The notes below the pieces were generated by a model. That model made no database searches. It saw only the letters and a list, made by a program, of their open reading frames with translations, and had not been told where the DNA came from. This document shows positions 1 through 6,156 of a DNA stretch of 8,566 nt, in pieces (the first letter of the stretch is position 1; every line of letters begins with the position of its first letter). The position numbers and the translations under genes were made by a program. Source of the DNA: Shewanellaceae bacterium (GTDB lineage: Bacteria; Pseudomonadota; Gammaproteobacteria; Enterobacterales; Shewanellaceae); contig JADHND010000062.1 in the NCBI GenBank assembly GCA_016779685.1, forward strand, positions 1-8,566, given 5' to 3'.

Positions 1-76
1 TTTCCACGGTGCCGCGTTCAAAAACCAATCGGCCTCGACGCGCCTGACCTTGGGTCGTGTCTAATTTAAACTTCAT
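1..76 (-). CDS. tgt: tRNA-guanine transglycosylase, N-terminal fragment
   Basis: Partial gene: 25 codons are present and the rest lies beyond the left edge. The visible start, MKFKLDTTQGQARRGRLVF, closely matches the N-terminus of the bacterial Tgt family (E. coli begins MKFELDTT and continues RARRGRLVF). In that family the enzyme swaps guanine-34 for preQ1 in the anticodon of tRNAs with GUN anticodons. The catalytic aspartates and the zinc site are outside the window. The ATG at 74-76 overlaps the queA stop as ATGA, so translation is probably coupled to queA. The short visible part limits what can be said about integrity, but the match and the gene order make the identity secure. Confidence 0.93.
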   Translation of the reverse strand, partial: MKFKLDTTQGQARRGRLVFERGTVE

Positions 77-1149
77 GCTGTGCTGTCTCCAACGGATCCT
101 GTCTGCAAAGGATCCTGATTTTTTTCAATAAACATGGCATCACCATAACTAAAGAATCGATATTGTGATTGGACAGCGTGCTCATAGGCTGTCATGATAC
201 GGCGATGTCCAGCAAAAGCGCTCACGAGCATCATCAAGGTCGATTCGGGTAAATGGAAGTTGGTTATCATGGCATCCACGACTTGAAAGTCGAAGCCTGG
301 ATAAATAAAAATATTGGTTTCGTCTTCATAAGCACCCAATGTTCCTTGATGGTGTTGTGCTGCTGACTCTAAGGCCCGAACACTGGTTGTGCCGACCGCA
401 ATGACACGCTGGCCACGCGCTTTAGTTCGCTGAACATGTGCAACAACCTCATCGGAAACTGACACTGCTTCGTAATGCATGTGATGATCGAGAATGTCAT
501 TGACCCGTACTGGTTGGAAGGTGCCAGCACCGACATGAAGCGTGACGTATGCACAAATCGCACCTTTAGCTTGTAGCTTGGCTAGCAACGCGTCATCAAA
601 ATGTAAGCCCGCTGTCGGCGCAGCAACTGCGCCATCTTGTGATCCATAGACAGTCTGATATCGTTGCCAATCGGCAGTTTCATCCGGTCGGTCAATATAG
701 GGTGGTAGCGGCATATGACCAATGGCTTGTAACACCGTCAGCACCGTTACATGCTTCTGCACCAATTCCAGTTCAAAGAGTGCATCGTGGCGGGCTACCA
801 TTTGCATTTCATAGTCTTGCTCAAGATGAACGACCTGGCCAGCTTTCAATGCTTTGGAAGCTTTAACGTGCGCCAACAAGCGGTTGTTCTCCAACAGACG
901 TTCAACCAATATTTCAACCTTACCGCCAGATGACTTGCGACCGAATAGACGCGCTGGAATCACGCGAGTGTTGTTAAAAACCAACAGATCGCCTGGTTCA
1001 ACGAGCTCTAGTACATCCACAAAAGTCTTATCAAGAGGAGCTGATCCTTGGGCATCAATGTGAAGCAATCTTGACGCTGTGCGTTCTGCTGTAGGATAAC
1101 GCGCTATCAGCTGCGATGGGAGTTCAAAATTAAAATCAGAAACATGCAT
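73..1149 (-). CDS. queA: S-adenosylmethionine:tRNA ribosyltransferase-isomerase
   Basis: QueA moves the ribosyl part of S-adenosylmethionine onto preQ1 in tRNA to give epoxyqueuosine, the step after Tgt in queuosine synthesis. The 358-residue product is close to the usual length of about 350 and carries the family's conserved blocks: DLLVFNNTRVIPARL (54-68), HMPLPPYI (145-152), GAVAAPTAGLHF (173-184), TLHVGAGTFQPV (203-214), VGTTSVRALES (252-262) and the block TNFHLPES...SAFAG (296-314). The frame stays open 10 codons further upstream, but the family begins MxVxDFxFELP, so the ATG at 1147-1149 is chosen. No strong ribosome binding site is present: an AAGCGG lies about 10 nt upstream, partly inside a predicted hairpin. 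The gene heads a queA-tgt operon with a 4-nt overlap. The C-terminal tail of about 18 residues after DAMFIEKN is unlike E. coli, which is normal for the family. Confidence 0.97.
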   Translation of the reverse strand: MHVSDFNFELPSQLIARYPTAERTASRLLHIDAQGSAPLDKTFVDVLELVEPGDLLVFNNTRVIPARLFGRKSSGGKVEILVERLLENNRLLAHVKASKALKAGQVVHLEQDYEMQMVARHDALFELELVQKHVTVLTVLQAIGHMPLPPYIDRPDETADWQRYQTVYGSQDGAVAAPTAGLHFDDALLAKLQAKGAICAYVTLHVGAGTFQPVRVNDILDHHMHYEAVSVSDEVVAHVQRTKARGQRVIAVGTTSVRALESAAQHHQGTLGAYEDETNIFIYPGFDFQVVDAMITNFHLPESTLMMLVSAFAGHRRIMTAYEHAVQSQYRFFSYGDAMFIEKNQDPLQTGSVGDSTA

Positions 1150-1197
1150 GACTTTATAACCGCTTATTAGCCAAATCAATAGGTTAAATTTAAAGTC
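1150..1197 (-). promoter_or_regulatory. Bulged hairpin abutting the queA start codon
   Basis: An imperfect inverted repeat lies directly before the queA ATG. Positions 1150-1156 (GACTTTA) pair with 1191-1197 (TAAAGTC), and 1157-1161 (TAACC) pair with 1182-1186 (GGTTA). That gives 12 base pairs with a 4-nt bulge (1187-1190) and a 20-nt loop. In the queA mRNA the 3' arm ends exactly at the start codon and takes in the last two G of the only Shine-Dalgarno-like stretch. The pairing is read directly from the sequence; a role in restricting ribosome access is inference. It does not resemble the known preQ1 riboswitch consensus. Confidence 0.45.
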
Positions 1198-1200
1198 GGT

Positions 1201-1228
1201 AGTGTAGCATTGATCCGACTGAAATCAA
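1201..1228 (-). promoter_or_regulatory. Candidate sigma-70 promoter for queA-tgt
   Basis: On the minus strand, TTGATT (1228-1223) and TACACT (1206-1201) are separated by 16 nt; each hexamer matches the sigma-70 consensus at four of six positions. Transcription would start near 1194-1195, giving a leader of about 45 nt made up almost entirely of the hairpin before queA. This is a by-eye match only. Confidence 0.35.
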
Positions 1229-1267
1229 AGTATCCACCTCTGCCCTTTTTAATTGTCTCAAGAACGC

Positions 1268-1296
1268 TTTACCTAGAAACCACAATCAAGTACATT
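1268..1296 (+). promoter_or_regulatory. Candidate sigma-70 promoter for rdgC
   Basis: TTTACC (1268-1273) and TACATT (1291-1296) are 17 nt apart, with four of six consensus positions in each hexamer. The predicted start near 1303 gives a short leader before the ATG at 1330. It also argues against the longer in-frame rdgC start at 1210, which would lie upstream of this promoter. It is a weak match seen by eye. Confidence 0.3.
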
Positions 1297-1329
1297 AACT
1301 TTTGGTCTAACAACATAGAGAACACGGTT

Positions 1330-2244
1330 ATGTGGTTTAAAAACATCTTGGTATTTGAGCTAACGCAAGCTTTCACCCTTTCAGAAACACATCTAGAAAC
1401 AGCCTTAGAAGCGCATCGGTTTCATGGCTGCTCACCTCAAGAGCAACAAAAAACAGGCTTCACACCTGCACTAGGGAAACAGGGCACCACTTTGGTTCAT
1501 GCTTGGCAAGATGGTTTTCTGGTCAATTTAACGCAAGAAGACAAACTCATTCCAAGTGCTGTGATTCAAGAAACCTTCACTGAAAAAAAGGAGCAACTTG
1601 AAGATAAATTACAACGGCCGCTGCGAAAACAAGATAAACAAGCGCTCAAAGAAGAAATCTTATTTGATTTATTGCCCCGTGCCTTTAGCAAATATACACA
1701 AACACAAGCCATGATTTTGCCGCAGCAACAAAAAATTATTGTACACACCGCCAGTCGAACTAAAGCTGAAACTGTTTTGGCTTACATTCGTAAAAGTTTA
1801 GGCTCTTTGCCAGTCGTACCACTGCACTTTATTCCTAATATAAGCAGCGAACTCACCACCTGGTTACAACAAGGTCATGCTCCGCAGCCTTTTGAATTGC
1901 TGCATGAAGCTGAGTTAAAAGAACACTTAGACGATGGTGCAGTCTTGCGTTTAAAACAACAAGACTTGACCTCTCCAGAAGTACTCACTCATCTTGAGAA
2001 TGGTAAAATGGTCGAGAAAATTGCTCTTCGTTATCAGGACAATCTCCAACTGGTCATCCAGGCAGATGGAGCGATGAAGCGACTTAAATACGAGACCGAG
2101 CTGTTAAGTCAGCATGACGATTTGCAAGACGACCCACTGGCAAAATTAACCGCCGATCTCCAATTGATGGGGCAACAGCTGATCGCATTACTGGCAACGT
2201 TAACGGTTTGCTTTGGCGAATCTGATGCTCAAGCAGCTGCGTAA
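1330..2244 (+). CDS. rdgC: Recombination-associated protein RdgC
   Basis: RdgC is known in E. coli as a ring-shaped dimer that binds duplex DNA without sequence specificity and limits RecA-driven strand exchange. The 304-residue product has nearly the length of the E. coli protein (303) and aligns along its whole length: MWFKNILVFEL at the start, IPSAVI (74-79), LLPRAFS (114-120), KSLGSLPVVPL (155-165), FELLHEAELK (188-197), KQQDLTS (209-215) and MKRLKYETEL (249-258). The reading frame is open for 40 more codons back to a TTG at 1210, but the family begins M(L)WFKN, so the ATG at 1330 is used. The Shine-Dalgarno is poor (AGAG about 9 nt upstream). It is divergent from queA and is followed by a dyad-rich gap, so it is probably transcribed alone. 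The Ala-rich tail is poorly conserved. Confidence 0.97.
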   Translation: MWFKNILVFELTQAFTLSETHLETALEAHRFHGCSPQEQQKTGFTPALGKQGTTLVHAWQDGFLVNLTQEDKLIPSAVIQETFTEKKEQLEDKLQRPLRKQDKQALKEEILFDLLPRAFSKYTQTQAMILPQQQKIIVHTASRTKAETVLAYIRKSLGSLPVVPLHFIPNISSELTTWLQQGHAPQPFELLHEAELKEHLDDGAVLRLKQQDLTSPEVLTHLENGKMVEKIALRYQDNLQLVIQADGAMKRLKYETELLSQHDDLQDDPLAKLTADLQLMGQQLIALLATLTVCFGESDAQAAA

Positions 2245-2259
2245 ACTATCCTCAATCAG

Positions 2260-2285
2260 CCGGGTGCCATCCGCATGGGATCCGG
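2260..2285 (+). other. GC-rich stem-loop downstream of rdgC
   Basis: Arms 2260-2270 (CCGGGTGCCAT) and 2275-2285 (ATGGGATCCGG) pair over 11 positions, with one G-U wobble and one G-G mismatch, around a CCGC loop. No T-run follows directly, so alone it is not a standard intrinsic terminator. It may stabilise the 3' end of the rdgC transcript or work with the second dyad one nucleotide further on. Confidence 0.45.
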
Positions 2286-2286
2286 T

Positions 2287-2308
2287 ATTGTACATAGCTA
2301 CAATTTTT
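2287..2308 (+). terminator. Weak candidate terminator after rdgC
   Basis: ATTGTA (2287-2292) and TACAAT (2299-2304) form a perfect 6-bp stem around CATAGC, and the T at 2304 begins a run of five T. The stem is AT-rich and thus weak. With the GC-rich stem just upstream, it could give partial termination between rdgC and the following GGDEF gene. The same dyad could instead be a protein-binding site. Confidence 0.35.
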
Positions 2309-2409
2309 CATCTTAAAAACATGCAAAAACCTTCATATCCACTTATTCTTAATATAAGACGATATCATTGACAAACCTATACTGATGGTAAAAAGGTTGC
2401 ATGTAATCA

Positions 2410-3471
2410 ATGACAAATAATAAAGAAACAGCCAATAAATCAAAGCTTTTTATTCAAGAAATTAACAATATCTTGAGTAAAGTTACGTTGAGCAAAGAAC
2501 AAAAATTTGTGATTGATAAGCTTTTGATCTCGTTACAAACCAAACCCGAACCTAAAACCGTCTTTAATACCTATAAAAAAATTATTGAAATCCTGATCGA
2601 AAACATTGAATCTGAAAAAAACTCACCTCAGGCTTTTCTCAAAACACTAAACCATTCTTTGCATCATGTTAAAGATGTGGTCAATGGATCTATTCAAGAA
2701 ATCCATGAGCAAAAAAAACACAAAGAATCTATAGACTTATCGATCCTCAATAACATTGAAAACATCGACGACACGCTCACCAACCATCAAGACCCCAGCA
2801 AAATACGTTATGAAATCAATCAGCAACTGTCTGAATTAAGACGTGCCGTCAAAAATAAAAGCGCAATTGAGCATCAAGAACAAAACTTACTCAAAAACAC
2901 CATTGAACAAATGCGCAAAGAATTGCGCAGTGTTACCTCTCACGCAAATACCTACAAAAAGAAACTTGATCAACAAAAGCAACTCACCATGATCGATCCA
3001 CTCACGCAACTGCCCAATCGATTTGCACTAGAAAAACAAATGTCTGTCGAATACATACGTTCCAAGGCTGATAAGGATGGCTTATGGATTGCCATTGCCG
3101 ATATTGATCATTTTAAAAAAATCAACGACAACTATGGTCATTCCAGTGGTGATAAAACACTCCAAGCGGTCGCAAAAACCATTAAAAGCTTACTGAGAGA
3201 CCGTCAATTCGCTGCTCGTTACGGTGGAGAAGAATTTGTTATCTTGCTGCCTAATTTAAAAAGACAAACGGCGACTTCTATTTTGGACAGCATCAACCAA
3301 CAAGTAAAAAAAATACAATTTATCTATAAACAACATAAAATTAATATTAGTATATCCATAGGTGCGACAGCTGTAAAAGGCAACGAAAGTATGCTTGAGG
3401 CATTTGATCGAGCAGACAAGAACCTATACAGTGCTAAAGACAAGGGACGTGACTGTATCGTCATGGACTAA
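2410..3471 (+). CDS. Cytosolic diguanylate cyclase with helical N-terminal region
   Basis: The C-terminal half (about 190-353) is a complete GGDEF domain, the family that joins two GTP into the second messenger c-di-GMP. It shows DPLTQLPNR (196-204), the metal-binding DIDHFKKINDNYGH (231-244) and the signature RYGGEEF (270-276), with GGEEF intact, so activity is expected. The inhibitory I-site RxxD normally ends six residues before GGEEF; here it reads RDRQ (263-266), so its Asp is missing. Residues 1-190 hold no transmembrane segment or known input domain that I can identify. They are rich in Lys, Gln and Glu and mostly helical, with likely coiled coil at 130-190 running into the GGDEF domain; this resembles the helical N-termini of the DGCcoil type, but that is inference. 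The gene is visibly more A-rich than its neighbours. ATG 2410 is the first usable start, with AAGG 13 nt upstream. It lies 24 nt before ppnN, probably as one operon. Confidence 0.93.
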   Translation: MTNNKETANKSKLFIQEINNILSKVTLSKEQKFVIDKLLISLQTKPEPKTVFNTYKKIIEILIENIESEKNSPQAFLKTLNHSLHHVKDVVNGSIQEIHEQKKHKESIDLSILNNIENIDDTLTNHQDPSKIRYEINQQLSELRRAVKNKSAIEHQEQNLLKNTIEQMRKELRSVTSHANTYKKKLDQQKQLTMIDPLTQLPNRFALEKQMSVEYIRSKADKDGLWIAIADIDHFKKINDNYGHSSGDKTLQAVAKTIKSLLRDRQFAARYGGEEFVILLPNLKRQTATSILDSINQQVKKIQFIYKQHKINISISIGATAVKGNESMLEAFDRADKNLYSAKDKGRDCIVMD

Positions 3472-3495
3472 TTCACCTAATCACAAGGAAGACCT

Positions 3496-4842
3496 ATGCA
3501 AGTCACCGTGAGCCCTCGAGGCAGCATGGATCAGCTGTCAAAAGCTGAAATTCAGCAACTGCAAATGAGCTCAAAAAGCCCATTATACCAACTCTATCGC
3601 CGCTGCTCTTTAGCCGTTCTCTCTTCAGGTGCACACCTTGATAACGCTGAAACCATGCTCAACAGCGCCCGAACCTTTGATATTAATATATTATGCGTCG
3701 AGCGCGGTATTAAAATAGAGCTCATCAATCCACCTAAGGATGCCTTTGTGGATGGTAAAATCATGCGTGGAATTCAAGAGCACCTGTTTTCAGTTTTAAG
3801 AGATGTGTTGTTTCTTAACGCGAAGTTACTCCCCTCTGCAAATCAACAACCACAGGAAGAAGCCACTAACTTGGTGTTTGATATTCTTCGCCATGCACGC
3901 GCATTATCGCTCGATCAAGACCCCAATTTAATCGTTTGTTGGGGAGGCCACAGCATCAATGAATACGAATACAACTACACCAAAGAGGTCGGCTACCAAC
4001 TGGGCTTACGAGAGCTGGATATTTGTACTGGTTGTGGCCCCGGAGCGATGAAAGGCCCCATGAAAGGTGCCAGTATAGGCCATGCTAAACAGCGCTATCC
4101 CAATGGTCGCTTTATCGGCCTCACCGAACCCAGTATCATTGCAGCAGAACCCCCCAATCAAATTGTCAATCATCTGATTATTTTACCGGATATTGAGAAA
4201 CGTCTGGAGGCGTTTGTGCGCATGTCGCATGGCATCATTATTTTTCCAGGCGGTGTGGGCACGGCTGAAGAACTGCTGTATTTATTAGGCATTAAACTCA
4301 ACCAGAAAAATCAAAACGAACCACTTCCGATGGTGTTAACAGGCCCCAAAAAAAGTGAAGCTTACTTTAAATCGATTGACAATCTCGTCGCAAAAACTTT
4401 GGGGAAAGAAGCGCAAGCGATGTATGAAATCATTATTGATGATCCGATTAAAGTGGCGCAGACCATGCGCCAAGGCGCTGATGATATCAAGAACTACCGC
4501 AAGAAAACCGGGGATTCATTTCAATTTAATTGGGGCATCACCATCGACCATGCCTTTCAAACCCCTTTCATTCCGACCCATGAAAACATGTCACAGCTGG
4601 ACATCTCCAAACATGTTGACAAAGCGCAGCTAGCAGCCACGCTACGGCAGGTTTTTTCTGGCATTGTCGCAGGCAATGTCAAAAGTGAAACCGTCCAGCA
4701 AATTGAGGATATAGGCCGGTTTCAGCTGCATGGAGAGCCTGAAATCATGCAACTAATTGACAAAATTCTCCAAGAATTTGTTGCTCAAGGACGCATGAAA
4801 CTACCCGGCTCCAACTATGAACCCTGTTATGACATTTTATAA
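3496..4842 (+). CDS. ppnN: Nucleotide 5'-monophosphate nucleosidase PpnN (LOG family)
   Basis: PpnN splits purine and pyrimidine nucleoside monophosphates into free base and ribose 5-phosphate; the E. coli enzyme (formerly YgdH) is bound and stimulated by (p)ppGpp. The 448-residue product matches it from end to end (454 in E. coli). The N-terminal domain has FDIN...ERG and ELINPP (75-80). The central LOG/Rossmann domain has VCWGGHSINEYEY (147-159), TGCGPGAMKGPMKG (178-191), EPSIIAAEPPN (211-221) and the LOG signature PGGVGTAEE (251-259), which contains the catalytic region. The C-terminal domain includes the block FSGIVAGNVK (387-396) and ends RMKLPGSNYEPCYDIL. No key motif is missing. A strong Shine-Dalgarno (AAGGA, 3485-3489) supports ATG 3496. 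It sits between the GGDEF gene (24 nt) and the SDR gene (9 nt). The cytosolic enzyme probably recycles purines and tunes stringent-response survival. Confidence 0.96.
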   Translation: MQVTVSPRGSMDQLSKAEIQQLQMSSKSPLYQLYRRCSLAVLSSGAHLDNAETMLNSARTFDINILCVERGIKIELINPPKDAFVDGKIMRGIQEHLFSVLRDVLFLNAKLLPSANQQPQEEATNLVFDILRHARALSLDQDPNLIVCWGGHSINEYEYNYTKEVGYQLGLRELDICTGCGPGAMKGPMKGASIGHAKQRYPNGRFIGLTEPSIIAAEPPNQIVNHLIILPDIEKRLEAFVRMSHGIIIFPGGVGTAEELLYLLGIKLNQKNQNEPLPMVLTGPKKSEAYFKSIDNLVAKTLGKEAQAMYEIIIDDPIKVAQTMRQGADDIKNYRKKTGDSFQFNWGITIDHAFQTPFIPTHENMSQLDISKHVDKAQLAATLRQVFSGIVAGNVKSETVQQIEDIGRFQLHGEPEIMQLIDKILQEFVAQGRMKLPGSNYEPCYDIL

Positions 4843-4851
4843 GGTACTTTA

Positions 4852-5547
4852 ATGCAAAAACACATTCTGATTACGGGTGCCAATCGTGGCCTTGGCCTCG
4901 AGTTTACCAAACAATATCTAGCCGAAGCAAGCCACGTCACAGCAACCTACCGTCAATCCAGCACAGCGGTAGCCTTGCATGAACTTCAGGCACAATATCC
5001 GAACTCACTTAGCCTAGTTAAGCTCGATATCACCGCCGAGACTGATTGCCAGCAACTGGGCGATATGATGCGAGATCAATCAATCGATGTGTTGATTAAC
5101 AACGCGGGAATAGCTGATGCTGATGGACATCAATTTGGAGAATTGAATACAAAAAATTGGCAGCAGGTGATGTTAACCAATGCCATCGCACCCTTGTTGT
5201 TAACCCAAACGCTGATTCAGCCGGTTGTTCGCGCGCAAGGTAAAATCATCTTCATCACCAGTCGAATGGGCAGTATAGCCGATAACAACAGCGGACAACG
5301 ATATAGCTATCGCTCATCAAAGGCTGCTCTCAATGCCGCGGCCAAAAGTTTAGCTGTGGACTTAGAAGCGGATGGTATTGCTGTAGGGATTTTACATCCT
5401 GGATGGGTACAGACTGATATGGGTGGATCAAATGCCTGGATAACAGCCGAACAATCCGTTGCGCAAATGCGCGAACGAATTGAGGCTTTGAATTTAGGTA
5501 ATACCGGACATTTTTTACATGCCGATGGTACCAATCTACCTTGGTAA
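4852..5547 (+). CDS. Short-chain dehydrogenase/reductase, C-factor type
   Basis: This 231-residue classical short-chain dehydrogenase is likely an NAD(P)-dependent oxidoreductase of unknown substrate. The Rossmann cofactor motif TGANRGLG (8-15), acidic LDI (58-60), NNAG (83-86) and Asn110 are present. The catalytic set is Ser137 (in ITSRMGSI), Tyr153 and Lys157 (YRSSK), followed by PGWVQTDMGG (183-192). The short chain and the ending DGTNLPW resemble proteins annotated as C-factor (CsgA-like) oxidoreductases, a label that does not settle function. An Arg (R12) follows TGAN, and no Asp specific for NAD can be assigned with confidence. ATG 4852 is preceded by AAGG at 4841-4844, which overlaps the ppnN stop, so translational coupling with ppnN is likely. 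Its stop lies 4 nt from the end of the convergent ndk gene, with no terminator in between. Confidence 0.9.
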   Translation: MQKHILITGANRGLGLEFTKQYLAEASHVTATYRQSSTAVALHELQAQYPNSLSLVKLDITAETDCQQLGDMMRDQSIDVLINNAGIADADGHQFGELNTKNWQQVMLTNAIAPLLLTQTLIQPVVRAQGKIIFITSRMGSIADNNSGQRYSYRSSKAALNAAAKSLAVDLEADGIAVGILHPGWVQTDMGGSNAWITAEQSVAQMRERIEALNLGNTGHFLHADGTNLPW

Positions 5548-5551
5548 CGCC

Positions 5552-5986
5552 TTACGAACGGGTGCGGGCATGCAACTCACTATCGGTAAAGAAATAAGCA
5601 ATTTCGCGCTCAGCGGCAGCGGCAGAATCTGAACCATGTACCGCATTTTCGTCAATTGTTTGGGCAAAATCACGACGAATCGTACCTGCCGCAGCTTGCG
5701 TTGGATCCGTGGCACCCATCAAGTCACGATGCGCAGCAACAGCATTGTCGCCTTCAAGAACCTGAACCATGATAGGGCCTGACGTCATAAATTCAACCAA
5801 GCTAGTAAAAAATGGACGTTCCTTGTGTTCAGCATAGAAACCTTCTGCTTGCGCTTGGGTCAAATGCAACATCTTCGAGGCAACTACTTTAAAACCAGCG
5901 GTTTCAAACCGCCCATAAATTGCACCTATGTTGTTTTGACCGACAGCATCGGGCTTAATTATAGAAAATGTACGTTCAATACCCAT
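5552..5986 (-). CDS. ndk: Nucleoside diphosphate kinase
   Basis: Ndk transfers the gamma phosphate from ATP to nucleoside diphosphates through a phospho-histidine, keeping NTP and dNTP pools balanced in the cytosol. The 144-residue product matches E. coli Ndk (143): ERTFSIIKPDAV (4-15), FYAEHKERPFF (50-60), the block VEFMTSGP (64-71), VLEGDNAV (76-83), RDLMGATDP (87-95), and the active-site NAVHGSDS with His117. The frame stays open 8 codons upstream with two more in-frame ATGs (6010 and 6004), but the family begins M(A/G)IERT, so ATG 5984-5986 is chosen. The Shine-Dalgarno is modest (TTGGAAA, about 8-10 nt upstream). It follows fdx on the same strand after 207 nt, as in Pseudomonas-like genomes where ndk closes the isc region. 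It may have its own promoter and structured leader in that gap. Confidence 0.97.
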   Translation of the reverse strand: MGIERTFSIIKPDAVGQNNIGAIYGRFETAGFKVVASKMLHLTQAQAEGFYAEHKERPFFTSLVEFMTSGPIMVQVLEGDNAVAAHRDLMGATDPTQAAAGTIRRDFAQTIDENAVHGSDSAAAAEREIAYFFTDSELHARTRS

Positions 5987-6020
5987 AAATTTATTTCCAA
6001 TCATTGTCATGTTTTTAATT

Positions 6021-6039
6021 GACTTAACGCTGTTAAGTC
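6021..6039 (-). promoter_or_regulatory. Perfect 8-bp inverted repeat upstream of ndk
   Basis: GACTTAAC (6021-6028) and GTTAAGTC (6032-6039) form a perfect inverted repeat around a 3-nt spacer, 34 nt before the chosen ndk start. No T-run follows on either strand, so it is not a terminator. It could be an operator for a dimeric regulator or a hairpin in the ndk leader. The sequence alone does not decide this. Confidence 0.45.
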
Positions 6040-6049
6040 TTGCTGAAAA

Positions 6050-6089
6050 TCGATCGCAGCAGTCAGATAATTCTGAGCGCTACGATCAA
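6050..6089 (-). other. Long stem-loop in the fdx-ndk intergenic region
   Basis: Arms 6052-6060 (GATCGCAGC) and 6079-6087 (GCTACGATC) pair over 9 bp with one wobble. A G-U pair and a C-C mismatch follow, then an inner perfect stem TCAGA/TCTGA (6063-6067 with 6072-6076) around a 4-nt loop. On the minus strand two more pairs extend the base to 6050-6089. In the direction of fdx-ndk transcription the stem is followed by GATTTTC, so a leaky terminator for the isc transcript is possible; a structural leader element of ndk is the alternative. Confidence 0.5.
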
Positions 6090-6099
6090 AAAATGAATC

Positions 6100-6117
6100 A
6101 CAGTTTAATACAACTGT
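6100..6117 (-). promoter_or_regulatory. Short inverted repeat near the candidate ndk transcription start
   Basis: ACAGTT (6100-6105) and AACTGT (6112-6117) are perfect 6-bp arms around a 6-nt spacer. The spacing of about 12 nt between arm centres would suit a dimeric DNA-binding protein. It lies just downstream of the candidate ndk promoter, so it could be an operator or the first hairpin of the leader. Short AT-rich dyads also arise by chance. Confidence 0.3.
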
Positions 6118-6128
6118 ACTCGAAATGG

Positions 6129-6156
6129 TATATAAAATCGTTTTTTTTATGTGCAA
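6129..6156 (-). promoter_or_regulatory. Candidate sigma-70 promoter for ndk
   Basis: On the minus strand, TTGCAC (6156-6151) and TATATA (6134-6129) are 16 nt apart, with an A-rich spacer that includes eight consecutive A. The -10 hexamer matches four and the -35 three of six consensus positions. Transcription would begin near 6122, giving an ndk leader of about 135 nt that contains all three inverted repeats of this gap. This is a by-eye match of moderate quality. Confidence 0.33.

Noticed and set aside
1150..1197. Hairpin before queA as a preQ1 riboswitch
   Set aside because: It lacks the small C-rich loop stem with A-rich tail of class I and the layout of the other preQ1 classes; only a generic hairpin is supported.
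1210..1329. In-frame 40-codon upstream extension of rdgC from a TTG
   Set aside because: The extension has no family similarity, RdgC proteins start at (L)WFKN, and it covers the candidate rdgC promoter.
5987..6010. Upstream in-frame ATGs (6010, 6004) for ndk
   Set aside because: Ndk proteins start at M(A/G)IERTFSIIKP; the extra eight residues are not conserved and the 6010 start has no ribosome binding site.
6135..6150. Run of eight T on the plus strand as a terminator
   Set aside because: No stable stem precedes it on the plus strand and no plus-strand gene ends here; on the minus strand it is an A-run, better seen as a promoter spacer.
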